55,809 nt of DNA from Vibrio sp. PID17_43 (GTDB taxonomy: Bacteria; Pseudomonadota; Gammaproteobacteria; Enterobacterales; Vibrionaceae), in NCBI RefSeq assembly GCF_002608565.1, contig NZ_LIXM01000026.1, positions 1 to 55,809 of the forward strand, read 5' to 3'. Of this stretch, positions 26,658-40,049 are shown piece by piece. The translations under genes were made by a program, and so were the position numbers. How positions within the stretch are numbered: the stretch's first letter is position 1; the number at the start of each line of letters is the position of its first letter. A model generated the notes under the pieces. It saw nothing but the letters and a program-made list of their open reading frames with translations, did no database searches and had not been told where the DNA came from.

Positions 26658-27385
26658 GCTCAATCTACTTAGGCGTTAATATCGATCATATTGCTACTCT
26701 TCGTAATGCACGTGGTACGAAATACCCAGATCCTGTACACGCAGCAGAGATTGCAGAGCGCGCAGGTGCGGACGGCATTACGATTCACTTGCGTGAAGAT
26801 CGCCGCCATATCAATGATCGTGATGTGCGTATCCTAAGAGAAACCATTCAGACTCGTATGAACTTAGAAATGGCGGTGACGGATGAGATGGTTGAGATTG
26901 CACTTCAAACTCAACCTGAGTTTGTTTGCCTGGTACCTGAAAAGCGTGAAGAATTGACGACAGAAGGCGGTCTGGATGTGGTTGGTCAACTTGAAAAAGT
27001 GAAAGCGGCCACCCAAAAACTGACCGAAGCAGGCATCAAAGTGTCGCTGTTCATTGATGCTGACCGTCAGCAAATCGATGCTGCAAAAGCATGTGGTGCA
27101 CCATACATTGAACTTCACACAGGTCACTACGCAGACGCGGCAACAGAAGTAGACCAGCAAGACGAACTAAAGAAAATCGCAGCAGGCGCAAGCTACGCTG
27201 ACAACCTAGGCATCATTGTTAATGCAGGCCATGGTCTGACTTACCACAACGTTGCACCTATTGCGGCTCTGCCAGAAATTTACGAGCTAAATATCGGTCA
27301 CTCGATCATTGGTCGTGCAGTATTCGATGGTCTAGAAAAATCTGTGGCCGAAATGAAAGCCATCATGGTTGCCGCGCGCAAATAA
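26654..27385 (+). CDS. pdxJ: Pyridoxine 5'-phosphate synthase
   Basis: Joins 3-amino-1-hydroxyacetone 1-phosphate and deoxyxylulose 5-phosphate to form pyridoxine 5'-phosphate, closing the ring of vitamin B6. 243 residues (E. coli 243), TIM barrel. Motifs: [16 protein letters not shown] at the N terminus, [17 protein letters not shown] and the glycine-rich phosphate site [11 protein letters not shown]. Coupled to recO by a four-base overlap. Epd at the left of the window supplies the other branch of the same pathway. Confidence 0.97.
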   Translation: MSSIYLGVNIDHIATLRNARGTKYPDPVHAAEIAERAGADGITIHLREDRRHINDRDVRILRETIQTRMNLEMAVTDEMVEIALQTQPEFVCLVPEKREELTTEGGLDVVGQLEKVKAATQKLTEAGIKVSLFIDADRQQIDAAKACGAPYIELHTGHYADAATEVDQQDELKKIAAGASYADNLGIIVNAGHGLTYHNVAPIAALPEIYELNIGHSIIGRAVFDGLEKSVAEMKAIMVAARK

Positions 27386-27397
27386 TCAGATTTCAGC

Positions 27398-27778
27398 ATG
27401 GCAATTTTAGGATTAGGCACTGACATCGCTGAGATTGAGCGCATCGAGAAGGCGCTTGCTCGAACTGGTGAGCCGTTTGCAAAACGCGTCCTTACACAAG
27501 AGGAAATGGCAAAGTTTGCTGAACTGAAGCAAAAAGGACGTTACCTTGCGAAGCGTTTTGCAGTAAAGGAAGCGGCATCAAAAGCTCTGGGAACGGGCAT
27601 TGCCAAAGGTGTGACCTTCCATGATTTTACTGTCTCCAATGATGAGTTTGGTAAGCCAGTGTTGACTTTATCTGGTGTTGCAAAGCAAATCACAGAGTCG
27701 ATGGGCGTCAATCATGTTCATCTGTCGATTTCTGATGAGCGTCATTACGCGGTCGCGACGGTGATTTTTGAATCCTAA
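27398..27778 (+). CDS. acpS: Holo-[acyl-carrier-protein] synthase
   Basis: Transfers 4'-phosphopantetheine from CoA to acyl carrier protein. 126 residues (E. coli 126). The signature [16 protein letters not shown] (Mg2+-binding Asp9) and [15 protein letters not shown] with the second acidic ligand are both present. It follows pdxJ by 12 bases, as in E. coli, and ends the recO-pdxJ-acpS unit. Confidence 0.97.
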   Translation: MAILGLGTDIAEIERIEKALARTGEPFAKRVLTQEEMAKFAELKQKGRYLAKRFAVKEAASKALGTGIAKGVTFHDFTVSNDEFGKPVLTLSGVAKQITESMGVNHVHLSISDERHYAVATVIFES

Positions 27779-27810
27779 CTTGTCTGATTGCGGATTAAAA
27801 ACCGAATACG

Positions 27811-27842
27811 AAAAAGCCAGAGTCGATGCTCTGGCTTTTTTA
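27811..27842. terminator. Bidirectional terminator, acpS / barA
   Basis: AAAAAGCCAGAG and CTCTGGCTTTTT form a 12-base stem with a 6-base loop and T runs on both strands. Confidence 0.9.
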
Positions 27843-27867
27843 TTGCGTTGATTTATGAAGCTATTCT

Positions 27868-30666
27868 CTACTGTTCAAGATAGAGCTTCGCCGTTGTGGT
27901 GACTTTAATCATCTCATCTTGTAGCTCGAACATTTCCGGCTCGATGTCTTCGATGTCAGCACCTGAGCACAGCGCTTGCTCTAACGTTGCACACAATGAC
28001 TTCAACCTTGGTACGCCGCAGTAAGAGCTGCTGCCGTGAAGTTTATGCACCACATGGATAAGATCATCACGCGAGAAATCTTCTTGTACTAATGCTTGAT
28101 CGACCACTTCTTCCACCTCAGGAATAAAATCAATCAACATACGCAGCATGTCTTTGGCTAAGTCTTCTTTGTTGGCACTTTGCTTCAATGCCGCTTGCCA
28201 GTCGATGATGACGTCTTGTTGTGGTTTTTCTATCGCTGGTGGTGCTGTCTCTACAACAGGCTCTACATAAGATGGCGCAATCTTGTCGACACTTTCAGTA
28301 CAAGTATTTGGGTTCCAGTGAACCAAAACCTGCTGCAACACATGCTCTTCAATGGGTTTGGTCAGGTAGTCGTCCATGCCAGCAGCCAGAAGTCGGTCAC
28401 GCTCGCCCGCCATAGCGTGAGCGGTCACCGCAATTACTGGGGTATCTTTGTTAAGATCTAGCTCTTTGATGTGCTGACAAGCGGTCACTCCGTCCATCAA
28501 TGGCATTTGGATGTCCATAAAGATCAGATCGTATTTCTTCTCGGTCGCGAGGTTCACTGCTTGCTGACCATTGCTGCACGCTGTCACCGTTTCGACACGC
28601 TCTTTTAGTAACGCAGCGATCAGTTTTAAGTTGGCCGGATTGTCATCAACAGCGAGTACCGTTAGTGGCAATCGCTCGCTTTCTAACGCCTCAATGGGTG
28701 TTACCTCAGGTTGAGGTGCTTCAGTGTGCTCAGAGATGAGGCTTTGCAATAGCTTACGGCGCGACAATGGTTTAGTTAGACATTGAATTTGGAGCGTATT
28801 CATGACTTGATCGGCCAGTGCAAGCTCGGTACTTGGCGTTCCCATTATCACACTCGGAGCCATACGTTTGGCTTGCTCAATCCAAGCGGTCACCGACTCT
28901 TCGTCATAAGTTTGGTTGGCTGCAAGGTTAAGCAATACGTAGTCGTAGTGTTCGTCATTTTCCGGAAGTGATGAACGATAAGTGACTATCATGCCTTCTT
29001 GGTTCAAGAGTTGCTGTGTCACGGATGCAGCTTGCATGTTGGGTTCGACTAATAGCAGTTGCTTACCAGTGAGCAATTCTACGTCAATCAGATCGCTCAT
29101 CGGCATTTCAGTCGAGCTGAGACGCAGCGTAAACCAGAAGGTTGAACCTTGGTGCAGACGACTGGTAAGGCTGATTTCGCCCTCCATTTGACTGACCAGT
29201 TTTTGCGTGATGACCAAGCCAAGGCCAGTTCCACCATAGCGACGAGAAATACTCGCATCTGCTTGGCTAAAGGCTTGGAATAACTGCGCTTGTTGACGCT
29301 CTGAAATACCAATTCCCGTATCACGCACCATAAATTGTAGCTCGACAGAGTCAGCAGATTGAGAGCGCATCTCGACGCTGATATCGATGTTGCCACGCTC
29401 AGTAAATTTGATCGAGTTGCCGACCAAGTTGGTTAAGATTTGTTGGATGCGTAGTGGGTCACCGACTAGACCCTGTGGGAGCTTCGGATCGACTTTTAAC
29501 GTGATTTCCAGACCTTTTTCATGCGCGCTAGTCGCTTGTAAGCTGATGACTTCCTCTAGGCTTTCTCGGAAGTTAAATGGGATGTTTTCTAGTGCCAGTT
29601 TACCTGCTTCCAGTTTTGAGAAGTCAAGAATGTCATTGATGATATTCAGCAGGTTGTTGGCGGATTTTTCAATTGTTTGTAGATAATCCGTTTGACTGTT
29701 TGACAACTGGGTCTTCAACATTTGTCGAGTAAAGCCGATCACACCATTGAGAGGTGTACGCAGTTCGTGAGACATATTGGCTAAGAATTCAGATTTTACG
29801 CGAGCAGCTTCTTGTGCTCGTTTCTTCGCGATATCCAATTCGACGTTCTGAATTTCGAGCTGTTCTAACGTTTCACGTAAATCGGAAGTTGCTTGGTCTA
29901 TACTGTGTTGCATCTCCACGTGGTACTCAGACAGCGAGACCGCCATGGCGTTGATGCCGTTCTTCAGTTGATCCAATTCGCCATGCATTTTTCCTTCAAT
30001 ACGCACATCTAGGTGGCCGCGGCGAATTCTATCCACGACGTTCTTCATATGAGTGATCGGCTGAGTGACGTCGTGCATTAGGCGAGAGGCAAATATACTG
30101 GCTAAGCTAATGCCAAGAACCAGTACGAGGAAAGCAGAGAAAACTTCTTGGTATTGCTGTAAGCGAAGTGTTGAGAGGTCCATTTCCACCGCAATGTAGC
30201 CAATAGCTTTGGAAGCTTGGCCCTCGTTAGAGAGAGCGGATAAGTAACGACCTTCTGACAAAATGGGGACGCGAAGGATAAGGGCGTTATCAAATATTTC
30301 TGAATTACCCAGTTGAGGAATGGGCTGATCTTTTGGAAACGTCAGAGCTTCAAAATCGGGATGAAAGTTAGAGGTAACAAACAGTTCATGCTGTTCATCA
30401 AATACGGCAATACTGCGTACCAACTTTGAGTTTTTGCGGTGCGTATAACTAATCAGTCGGCGAACAGCTTCTCGACTTTCAGAAAGTAAGTGGGCTTCAC
30501 TGGCAATGGCAAGCGGTTCGATAATGCTGTTACCGGTGGTGATCACTTGTGTCTCGAGGTCTTGGTAGCGATTAAATGAGAAAAAACCGCTCAGTAATAA
30601 ACCAATAATGAGTGTGGGCGCGAGAGTGAGTGTAATTACGCGTGCTCGTAAGCCATATCTGGTCAT
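27868..30666 (-). CDS. barA: Hybrid sensor histidine kinase BarA
   Basis: Membrane sensor that phosphorylates the regulator UvrY (VarA in Vibrio), which drives the small RNAs that titrate CsrA. 932 residues. Order: membrane helix (about 10-30), periplasmic sensor, second helix (about 170-190), HAMP, coiled coil, dimerisation domain with SHELRTPLNG (His300), ATPase domain (NLVGNSIKFTERG), a degenerate receiver (about 535-650), a true receiver with FMDIQMPLMDG (Asp718) and an Hpt domain with VHKLHGSSSY (His874). All three phosphorelay sites are intact. In V. cholerae the equivalent is VarS. CsrA, the end point of this cascade, is at 54.4 kb. Confidence 0.95.
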   Translation of the reverse strand: MTRYGLRARVITLTLAPTLIIGLLLSGFFSFNRYQDLETQVITTGNSIIEPLAIASEAHLLSESREAVRRLISYTHRKNSKLVRSIAVFDEQHELFVTSNFHPDFEALTFPKDQPIPQLGNSEIFDNALILRVPILSEGRYLSALSNEGQASKAIGYIAVEMDLSTLRLQQYQEVFSAFLVLVLGISLASIFASRLMHDVTQPITHMKNVVDRIRRGHLDVRIEGKMHGELDQLKNGINAMAVSLSEYHVEMQHSIDQATSDLRETLEQLEIQNVELDIAKKRAQEAARVKSEFLANMSHELRTPLNGVIGFTRQMLKTQLSNSQTDYLQTIEKSANNLLNIINDILDFSKLEAGKLALENIPFNFRESLEEVISLQATSAHEKGLEITLKVDPKLPQGLVGDPLRIQQILTNLVGNSIKFTERGNIDISVEMRSQSADSVELQFMVRDTGIGISERQQAQLFQAFSQADASISRRYGGTGLGLVITQKLVSQMEGEISLTSRLHQGSTFWFTLRLSSTEMPMSDLIDVELLTGKQLLLVEPNMQAASVTQQLLNQEGMIVTYRSSLPENDEHYDYVLLNLAANQTYDEESVTAWIEQAKRMAPSVIMGTPSTELALADQVMNTLQIQCLTKPLSRRKLLQSLISEHTEAPQPEVTPIEALESERLPLTVLAVDDNPANLKLIAALLKERVETVTACSNGQQAVNLATEKKYDLIFMDIQMPLMDGVTACQHIKELDLNKDTPVIAVTAHAMAGERDRLLAAGMDDYLTKPIEEHVLQQVLVHWNPNTCTESVDKIAPSYVEPVVETAPPAIEKPQQDVIIDWQAALKQSANKEDLAKDMLRMLIDFIPEVEEVVDQALVQEDFSRDDLIHVVHKLHGSSSYCGVPRLKSLCATLEQALCSGADIEDIEPEMFELQDEMIKVTTTAKLYLEQ

Positions 30667-30855
30667 GTTATCTGATTACATCGGGGGCTGGATATGGGAA
30701 AATAACGCATCATTGCTCAAGTATCATAATTAACTTGAGTATAAGTGGCGTCACCGAATAAACGGTAAGCATAATCAAGTCACTCGAATCACACAACGGC
30801 TGCAATCAAGAATAGTGAAGCCGTAGAGCAATTAGACACAAATCAGGCACAGAGC

Positions 30856-32175
30856 ATGGCACGTATCTTTCAACCTAAAAAGAAAACGCAACTAAATACT
30901 CGTCACCAAGCGGTGCAGGTGGAGCGTTTGGATCACCACGGCGCAGGCATTGCTTACCTTAAAAATAAGCCCTTATTCATTAATGGCGCTCTACCGGGTG
31001 AGGAAGTGGTTACCCAATTGGTGGAAGAGAAGAGCAAATTTGCACGCGGTCAGTTGATTCAAGTTATTCAACCGAGTGAAGCGCGTGTCGAGCCATTCTG
31101 TCCGCACTACCATGAATGCGGTGGATGTGACTTACAGCATCTTAATTATGACCAACAATTGACACATAAACAGCAGACGCTCCGCCAGCTAATGCGAAAA
31201 TTCGCGGGTAGCGATATTGAGCTCGATGCGCCGATATTGGGTGAATCGCTCGGCTATCGTCGCCGTGCGCGAGTCAGTCTATTTGTAGACAAGAAAACGC
31301 GCCAATTGCATTTTGGTTTCCGTAAGAAGCAAAGCAAGCAAATCGCGCAAGTGACAGACTGCCCAGTGCTAGCGCCTGAGTTGAATGTACTATTGCCAGA
31401 AATCTACTCGACGTTAAAAGCGTTTAGGAAACCAGAGCAGCTAGGTCACGTAGAGTTGGTGCTAGGCGACAATGGCCCATGTATTACATTGCGCCATCTA
31501 AGCAAGCTGACTGAAAAAGAAACCAACACGCTGGTGGAATTGGCGAAGTGTCATCATGCAGCGCTCTATCTGATGCCAGAAAGGGATCAGCTTGATTTGA
31601 TTGAAGGTGAAGCACCTTTCTATCAAGAAGCTGGTGTCACCGTGCCATTTACGCCAAATAACTTTATTCAAGTGAACCAAGCGGTGAACCAAAAAATGGT
31701 GGCGCAAGCGTTGGAGTGGTTAGACCCACAAAGTGACGAGCGAGTGTTAGATTTGTTTTGCGGTCTAGGAAACTTCAGCCTACCAATTGCCAAGCGAGCG
31801 AAGCACGTCGTGGGGGTTGAGGGTGTCGCTGAGATGGTGGCAAAGGCAGCAAATAATGCCTCCTTGAACCAAATCAATAACGCACAATTTTATCACGCTA
31901 ACCTTGAGGAAGATTTTGAGGGGCAAGTTTGGGCGGCAGAACAGTTCGACAAAGTGCTGCTTGATCCCGCAAGAGCTGGTGCGAGTGGGATCATCGATCA
32001 AGTTTCTGCACTTGGCGCACAGCGTGTAGTTTATGTTTCTTGCAATCCTGCTACCCTTGCAAGGGATAGTCAGAGCTTACTAGAACAAGGCTATCAATTA
32101 ACCAAATTGGGTATGCTGGACATGTTCCCTCATACTAGCCATTTAGAGTCGATGGCACTATTTGAAAAGTCTTAA
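30856..32175 (+). CDS. rlmD: 23S rRNA (uracil-1939-C5) methyltransferase RlmD
   Basis: Uses S-adenosylmethionine to make m5U1939 in 23S rRNA. 439 residues (E. coli 433). N-terminal TRAM domain; iron-sulfur cluster cysteines at 82, 88, 91 ([15 protein letters not shown]) and 169; SAM motif [13 protein letters not shown]; catalytic cysteine 396 in [13 protein letters not shown]. It is divergent from barA and sits before relA, the E. coli order. Confidence 0.96.
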   Translation: MARIFQPKKKTQLNTRHQAVQVERLDHHGAGIAYLKNKPLFINGALPGEEVVTQLVEEKSKFARGQLIQVIQPSEARVEPFCPHYHECGGCDLQHLNYDQQLTHKQQTLRQLMRKFAGSDIELDAPILGESLGYRRRARVSLFVDKKTRQLHFGFRKKQSKQIAQVTDCPVLAPELNVLLPEIYSTLKAFRKPEQLGHVELVLGDNGPCITLRHLSKLTEKETNTLVELAKCHHAALYLMPERDQLDLIEGEAPFYQEAGVTVPFTPNNFIQVNQAVNQKMVAQALEWLDPQSDERVLDLFCGLGNFSLPIAKRAKHVVGVEGVAEMVAKAANNASLNQINNAQFYHANLEEDFEGQVWAAEQFDKVLLDPARAGASGIIDQVSALGAQRVVYVSCNPATLARDSQSLLEQGYQLTKLGMLDMFPHTSHLESMALFEKS

Positions 32176-32186
32176 CCTTTAAGACG

Positions 32187-32215
32187 TTGGCCACTTACTT
32201 GTGGTGAGTGGTCAA
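32187..32215 (+). other. Inverted repeat between rlmD and relA
   Basis: TTGGCCACT (32187-32195) and AGTGGTCAA (32207-32215) form a 9-base stem with one wobble and an 11-base loop. No T run follows, so it is more likely an RNA stability or attenuation element than a terminator. Confidence 0.4.
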
Positions 32216-32299
32216 AAAGCCTGCGCATAACGCGGGGCACTAGAACTAACCTGGATGGTGATAGTCAAACCACACAAATATAATAATTAGGATGATGAG

Positions 32300-34519
32300 A
32301 TGGTTGCGGTAAGAAGCGCGCATTTAAACCAAGACGAACAGTTTGAACTTGATAACTGGGTGGCTAGCCTAGGGCAAGAGAAGAACACAGCAAAACGCTT
32401 AGCTGAAGTGTATCGAGACTGCCAAACGATTTTGGTCGATCACGAACAGGCTGAGCTATTGTTGTGGCGTGGACGAGAGATGATCGAGATCTTGATCACC
32501 TTGTCGATGGATAAAGCGACGTTAATCGCTGCCCAACTGTTTCCTTTGGTCTCTAGTGGTGCTTTTGACAGAGAAGCACTGGAAGAGAAATACAGCAAAG
32601 AAATCATTAAATTGATTGATGGTGTCGAGGAAATGGCAGCCATCGGACAACTTAATGTGACCATGGACGGCGGTGCGGCGTCGTCTCAAGTGGATAACGT
32701 TCGTCGTATGCTGTTAGCGATGGTCGACGATTTTCGCTGCGTGGTCATCAAGCTGGCTGAGCGTATCTGCAACCTGATTGAAGTCAAACAAGCGCCAGAT
32801 GAGGTGCGATGTGCAGCCGCAAAAGAGTGTGCCAACATCTATGCGCCACTTGCTAACCGTCTTGGTATTGGTCAGCTGAAATGGGAAATAGAAGATTACG
32901 CATTTCGTTACCAACAACCTGAAACCTATAAGCAAATCGCTAAGCAGCTTTCTGAGCGCCGTATTGTACGTGAACAGTACATTAAAGACTTTGTTGATGA
33001 CCTCACTCAAGAAATGAACACTTTTGGCATCAACGCTGAAGTCAGTGGTCGTCCAAAGCATATTTACAGTATCTGGCGAAAAATGCAGAAGAAAAGTCTG
33101 GCATTTGATGAATTGTTTGACGTACGTGCAGTACGTATCATCGCCGACAAACTTCAAGACTGTTATGCCGCACTTGGTGTGGTTCACACCAAATACAAGC
33201 ACTTGCCAAATGAGTTTGACGACTATGTCGCCAACCCAAAACCAAATGGTTACCAATCAATTCACACCGTCATCCTTGGTCCGGAAGGTAAGACAATAGA
33301 GATCCAGATCCGAACCAAGCAAATGCATGAAGAGTCGGAGCTGGGTGTCGCTGCGCACTGGAAATACAAAGAAGGTGCAAGTACTCGCAGCGGCTACGAC
33401 GAGAAGATTACATGGTTACGTAAGCTACTGGATTGGCAAGAAGAGATGTCCGATTCTGGCGAAATGCTGGATGAGCTACGCAGTCAGGTATTCGATGACC
33501 GCGTGTATGCCTTTACCCCGCGTGGCGATGTTGTCGACCTGCCAATGGGCGCGACGCCACTTGATTTCGCCTACCACATTCACTCAGAAGTGGGCCACCG
33601 TTGTATCGGCGCCAAAGTTGCGGGGCGAATCGTACCATTTACCCACAAACTGCAAATGGGCGATCAGGTAGAAATCATCACTCAGAAAGAACCGAATCCA
33701 TCACGTGATTGGTTAAACCCTTCTTTAGGTTTCGTCACCTCAGGCCGCGCGCGTGCGAAAATCAATGCATGGTTCCGTAAGCAAAGCCGTGAGAAGAACC
33801 TAGAAGCCGGCCGTGAAATTCTTGAACATGAGTTAGCAAAAATTGGTGCAACGCTCAAAGATGCAGAGCACTACGCGGTTAAGCGCTTTAACGTCAACAG
33901 TGCGGATGAGCTTTACGTTGGCATTGGTAGTGGTGATTTGCGAATTAACCAAATTGTTAACCATATTAATGCATTAGTTAATAAGCCAACAGCCGAAGAA
34001 GAAGACAAACAAGCGCTCGAAAAGCTGCAAGAAGCAGAGGGTAAAGCACCCGCACAAAGCCGACCACAAAAAGATGCCGTGGTTGTCGAGGGGGTCGATA
34101 ACCTGATGACGCACCTTGCGCGTTGCTGTCAGCCAATCCCAGGTGATGAAATCGCAGGGTACATCACCCAAGGTCGAGGTATTTCGGTTCACCGCAGTGA
34201 CTGTGAACAGCTTGATGAGCTTCGCCATCATGCACCAGAACGTATCATCGATACCGTATGGGGTGGCGGCTATGTTGGCTCATACATCCTGACCGTTCGC
34301 GTTGAAGCGATGGAACGTGGCGGTCTACTAAAAGACATCACCACACTGTTTGCCAACGAAAAAATCAAAGTCACCAGCATGAAGAGCCGCGTCGATTACC
34401 GTACGCAAATGTCGATCATGGACTTTGATCTTGAAGTCACCAACCTTGAAGTGTTCTCTCGCGTATCGAAACGCGTTGAGCAGATTAAGGATGTCATGTC
34501 GGTAAAACGCCTCGGCTAA
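32300..34519 (+). CDS. relA: GTP pyrophosphokinase RelA ((p)ppGpp synthetase I)
   Basis: Makes pppGpp/ppGpp from GTP or GDP and ATP when uncharged tRNA enters the ribosomal A site. 739 residues (E. coli 744), starting MVAVRSAHL as in E. coli. Parts: degenerate hydrolase domain (1-200, catalytic HD lost as usual for RelA), synthetase (GRPKHIYSIWRKMQKKSLAF, FDVRAVRI, VANPKPNGYQSIHT), TGS (near 405-465), helical region, conserved-cysteine/zinc-finger domain (ARCCQPIPGDEI, then HRSDC) and ACT (about 665-739). An ERIC repeat begins two bases after the stop. Confidence 0.97.
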   Translation: MVAVRSAHLNQDEQFELDNWVASLGQEKNTAKRLAEVYRDCQTILVDHEQAELLLWRGREMIEILITLSMDKATLIAAQLFPLVSSGAFDREALEEKYSKEIIKLIDGVEEMAAIGQLNVTMDGGAASSQVDNVRRMLLAMVDDFRCVVIKLAERICNLIEVKQAPDEVRCAAAKECANIYAPLANRLGIGQLKWEIEDYAFRYQQPETYKQIAKQLSERRIVREQYIKDFVDDLTQEMNTFGINAEVSGRPKHIYSIWRKMQKKSLAFDELFDVRAVRIIADKLQDCYAALGVVHTKYKHLPNEFDDYVANPKPNGYQSIHTVILGPEGKTIEIQIRTKQMHEESELGVAAHWKYKEGASTRSGYDEKITWLRKLLDWQEEMSDSGEMLDELRSQVFDDRVYAFTPRGDVVDLPMGATPLDFAYHIHSEVGHRCIGAKVAGRIVPFTHKLQMGDQVEIITQKEPNPSRDWLNPSLGFVTSGRARAKINAWFRKQSREKNLEAGREILEHELAKIGATLKDAEHYAVKRFNVNSADELYVGIGSGDLRINQIVNHINALVNKPTAEEEDKQALEKLQEAEGKAPAQSRPQKDAVVVEGVDNLMTHLARCCQPIPGDEIAGYITQGRGISVHRSDCEQLDELRHHAPERIIDTVWGGGYVGSYILTVRVEAMERGGLLKDITTLFANEKIKVTSMKSRVDYRTQMSIMDFDLEVTNLEVFSRVSKRVEQIKDVMSVKRLG

Positions 34520-34520
34520 A

Positions 34521-34660
34521 ATTCTCGTCATACTTGAAGCTGATAGCGTTGTTGCCTGCGCTCACTCCGGAGTGCCGGCCCAGGCTCATCACATAGGCAA
34601 GCTATGCTCAGGAGTCTCGCTCGCTTGCCGCCTAGCTACAGCTTCAATTATTTAGAGAAT
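34521..34660. repeat. ERIC repeat (intergenic palindromic element)
   Basis: A 140-base imperfect palindrome. The ends ATTCTCGTCATACTTGAAGC and the complement of CTTCAATTATTTAGAGAAT match each other. The order CTCGTCATACTTGAAG, a GCCTGCGCTCACTCC block, a CTCGCTCGCTTGCCGCC block and TTCAATTATTTAGAG is that of the known enterobacterial repetitive intergenic consensus, also common in Vibrio. It can fold into a long hairpin in the relA mRNA and may affect its stability. Confidence 0.88.
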
Positions 34661-34675
34661 TGATCAACATATAAC

Positions 34676-34708
34676 AAAGGTGAGTGGTTTTGACTGCTCA
34701 CCTTTTTC
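34676..34708 (+). terminator. Terminator between the ERIC repeat and mazG
   Basis: AAAGGTGAG and CTCACCTTT form a 9-base stem with a 12-base loop, followed by a T run. mazG starts 32 bases later, so it likely has its own promoter or relies on read-through. Confidence 0.8.
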
Positions 34709-34739
34709 TTTAGATAGAAAGGGTTAAAGGAACAGAAAA

Positions 34740-35531
34740 ATGAGTCATCCAATTGAACAGTTAGAACAAATCATGGCGAAGCTGCGTGACCCAGAAAGTG
34801 GCTGTCCTTGGGATTTAAAGCAGACATTTGACACTATCGTTCCTCACACTATCGAAGAAACCTATGAAGTCGTTGATGCGATTCAAAACCGCGATTGGTC
34901 AAACCTAAAAGAAGAGCTCGGAGACTTGTTGTATCAAGTGATTTTTTATAGTCAGTTGGCCAAGGAGCAGGCGTTGTTTGATTTTTCTGATGTGGTGGAG
35001 ACGGTGAATGAAAAACTGACTCGTCGCCATCCTCATGTTTTTTCTGAAGTGGAATTTGATTCCGAAGAAGAAATTCATGCCAATTGGGAAGCGGAAAAAG
35101 CCAAAGAAAAAGCACAAGTAGGCAAATCGGAAGAAAGTATTCTAGACTCAATACCAAACTCTCTGCCTGCGCTTTCTCGTGCTACAAAGATTCAAAAGAA
35201 ATGCGCTAAATATGGTTTCGATTGGGATTCACTTGGCCCGGTAGTAGAGAAGGTTCAAGAAGAAATTGAAGAGGTCATGGAAGAGGTACTTCAAATCACA
35301 CCAGATGCAACTAAGGTAGAGCTTGAGCTGGGGGATTTATTGTTTGCAACGGTAAATCTTTCACGTCACTTGGGGCAAGATCCTGAAGTGGCACTGTCTA
35401 AAGCGAATTTGAAGTTTTCAAGACGTTTTAAAGGCGTAGAGGCGAAGGTCGCGCAAAAGGGAAAAACGCTAACGGACTTTAGTTTGAATGAACTGGAATC
35501 GATGTGGGATGAAGTAAAACGAGAAGAGTGA
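34740..35531 (+). CDS. mazG: Nucleoside triphosphate pyrophosphohydrolase MazG
   Basis: Hydrolyses nucleoside triphosphates to monophosphates and pyrophosphate, protecting against damaged nucleotides and, in E. coli, modulating ppGpp. 263 residues (E. coli 263). Two MazG domains are seen, each with an acidic EExxE..EL(G)D motif: [10 protein letters not shown] then [13 protein letters not shown] near 40-70, and [10 protein letters not shown] then [13 protein letters not shown] near 175-210. HPHVF follows the first. In E. coli the toxin-antitoxin pair mazEF lies between relA and mazG; here an ERIC repeat and a terminator take that place. Confidence 0.95.
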   Translation: MSHPIEQLEQIMAKLRDPESGCPWDLKQTFDTIVPHTIEETYEVVDAIQNRDWSNLKEELGDLLYQVIFYSQLAKEQALFDFSDVVETVNEKLTRRHPHVFSEVEFDSEEEIHANWEAEKAKEKAQVGKSEESILDSIPNSLPALSRATKIQKKCAKYGFDWDSLGPVVEKVQEEIEEVMEEVLQITPDATKVELELGDLLFATVNLSRHLGQDPEVALSKANLKFSRRFKGVEAKVAQKGKTLTDFSLNELESMWDEVKREE

Positions 35532-35586
35532 AGCCAAAATGGCATGAGCACTCGACTTTGATTTGAAGCAAAAAATAAAAAATTGC

Positions 35587-35606
35587 GGTGTGATAGATTT
35601 CACGTT
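35587..35606 (+). promoter_or_regulatory. CRP-like site before pyrG (candidate)
   Basis: TGTGATAGATTTCACG at 35589-35604 matches 9 of 10 core bases of the CRP consensus (TGTGA-6-TCACA). It lies 85-100 bases before the pyrG ATG in a gap of 157 bases. Confidence 0.4.
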
Positions 35607-35616
35607 GTGGCGTTAG

Positions 35617-38712
<3,096 letters not shown>

Positions 38713-38748
38713 TTCTTAATTGAATTAATGGCTTAGCTTAAAGTTTTG

Positions 38749-38779
38749 AAACGCTCCACTTCGGTGGGGCGTTTTTTTT
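38749..38779 (+). terminator. Intrinsic terminator after eno
   Basis: AAACGCTCCAC, a TTCG loop and GTGGGGCGTTT form a stable stem (one T-G wobble) followed by T residues. Confidence 0.92.
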
Positions 38780-39044
38780 ATCTGATATAATGGCGCGGGC
38801 TTCGCCCTTTTGGAACACTTTTCTTCGAGAGTCGAGAACGGACTTCAAAGGAGTATCGCGAACTTTTATTTGTCATTTCTTTGAATGCCGAAGAAGAGGG
38901 TAGAGAATCTCTTTGTTTCATTTTGCGGCTTTTTTTCCTGTAAGGAGCGTGTGAGTATCTTCATCTCCCCTAGAGGCTACCTCGCATTTATGCTATATAT
39001 GTCCTCTTATCTAATCCCTTCCGGTACAGAATGTTAGCAGCGAT
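38780..39044. other. Intergenic region before ftsB
   Basis: About 265 bases with no reading frame of note. It should contain the promoter of the ftsB-ispD-ispF group; a TATGCTATATAT stretch near 38989-39000 could serve as a -10 region. A tiny GGGCTTCGCCC stem-loop with four T lies near 38797-38811. Confidence 0.4.
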
Positions 39045-39326
39045 ATGCGAATCTTTGTTATAGCCCTTACGTTACTGTTTGGCTGGCTTCAATACACTCT
39101 ATGGTTTGGTAAAAATGGAGTGTCGGACTACTACACAGTGAAAGATGAAATTGAAGTTCAGCAACAAGTGAACAGCAAGCTGCAAGCTCGTAATAATGAG
39201 ATGTTCGCAGAAATTGATGACTTACGACAAGGTCTTGATGCGATTGAAGAGCGAGCGCGTCATGAGCTTGGCCTAGTCAAAGAAGGGGAAACTTTCTACC
39301 GCATTATTGGTGAGGAAAATCAGTAA
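39045..39326 (+). CDS. ftsB: Cell division protein FtsB
   Basis: Bitopic inner-membrane protein that joins FtsL and FtsQ in the divisome and helps switch on septal peptidoglycan synthesis. 93 residues (E. coli 103). One N-terminal membrane helix ([19 protein letters not shown], 4-22), then a coiled coil (about 30-70, [20 protein letters not shown]), then the conserved [17 protein letters not shown] near 76-92. ispD begins one base after its stop. Confidence 0.95.
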   Translation: MRIFVIALTLLFGWLQYTLWFGKNGVSDYYTVKDEIEVQQQVNSKLQARNNEMFAEIDDLRQGLDAIEERARHELGLVKEGETFYRIIGEENQ

Positions 39327-39327
39327 A

Positions 39328-40032
39328 ATGTTAGATTCAGCGCCATCTCATGTTGCAATCGTGCCTGCAGCCGGTGTCGGTAGTCGAATGAAAGCAGACC
39401 GCCCTAAGCAGTATCTGATGATTGACGGTAAAGCCGTCTTGGAGCATACGGTCGAGAAACTCCTTTCTCATCCTAAAATTGCTAAGGTTGTGGTTGCGGT
39501 GACAGATGGTGATCCTTATTACCCAGAATTATCGATTGCCCAACATCCCGACGTTATTCGAATTGCGGGTGGCAAAGAAAGGGCAGACTCGGTGCTATCG
39601 GGGCTAAACTATGTAAGTACCCAACTTGAAAGTGAGTGGGTATTGGTTCACGATGCGGCAAGACCTTGTGTGTCGATAACTGATATTGACCGTTTGATTG
39701 ACGTTTGCCGTTCTCACCAAATCGGCGGTATTCTAGCGTCACCAGTGAGAGATACCATGAAGCGTGCAAATTCAACGCAAGATATTGATCATACGGTAGA
39801 CAGAGAGGCATTATGGCACGCACTAACGCCACAAATGTTTAAAACTCAGCAACTGACTCAAGCGCTGGCCGACGCATTGCAGCAAGGCGTCACGATTACC
39901 GATGAAGCTTCTGCTCTTGAGTGGCGAGGTGAAACACCGGCCTTAGTTCAAGGTAATGCGAGCAATATAAAAATTACTCAGCCAGAAGATCTTGCTTTAG
40001 CGGAGTTTTATCTACGCCGTGAACGCGGCTAG
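39328..40032 (+). CDS. ispD: 2-C-methyl-D-erythritol 4-phosphate cytidylyltransferase
   Basis: Third step of the MEP isoprenoid pathway: adds CMP to methylerythritol phosphate. The ATG at 39328 gives 234 residues (E. coli 236); an in-frame GTG at 39307 inside ftsB is less likely. GAGGA precedes it but at 12 bases. Motifs: [19 protein letters not shown] (nucleotide-binding loop), HDAARPCV and ITDEASALE. It is next to ispF, which acts two steps later; the CTP it uses comes from PyrG upstream. Confidence 0.96.
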   Translation: MLDSAPSHVAIVPAAGVGSRMKADRPKQYLMIDGKAVLEHTVEKLLSHPKIAKVVVAVTDGDPYYPELSIAQHPDVIRIAGGKERADSVLSGLNYVSTQLESEWVLVHDAARPCVSITDIDRLIDVCRSHQIGGILASPVRDTMKRANSTQDIDHTVDREALWHALTPQMFKTQQLTQALADALQQGVTITDEASALEWRGETPALVQGNASNIKITQPEDLALAEFYLRRERG

Positions 40033-40049
40033 AAAAGAAAGGATAGAAA

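Noticed and set aside
27783..30293. Plus-strand frames opposite barA
   Set aside because: Antisense shadows; the barA phosphorelay motifs explain the strand choice.
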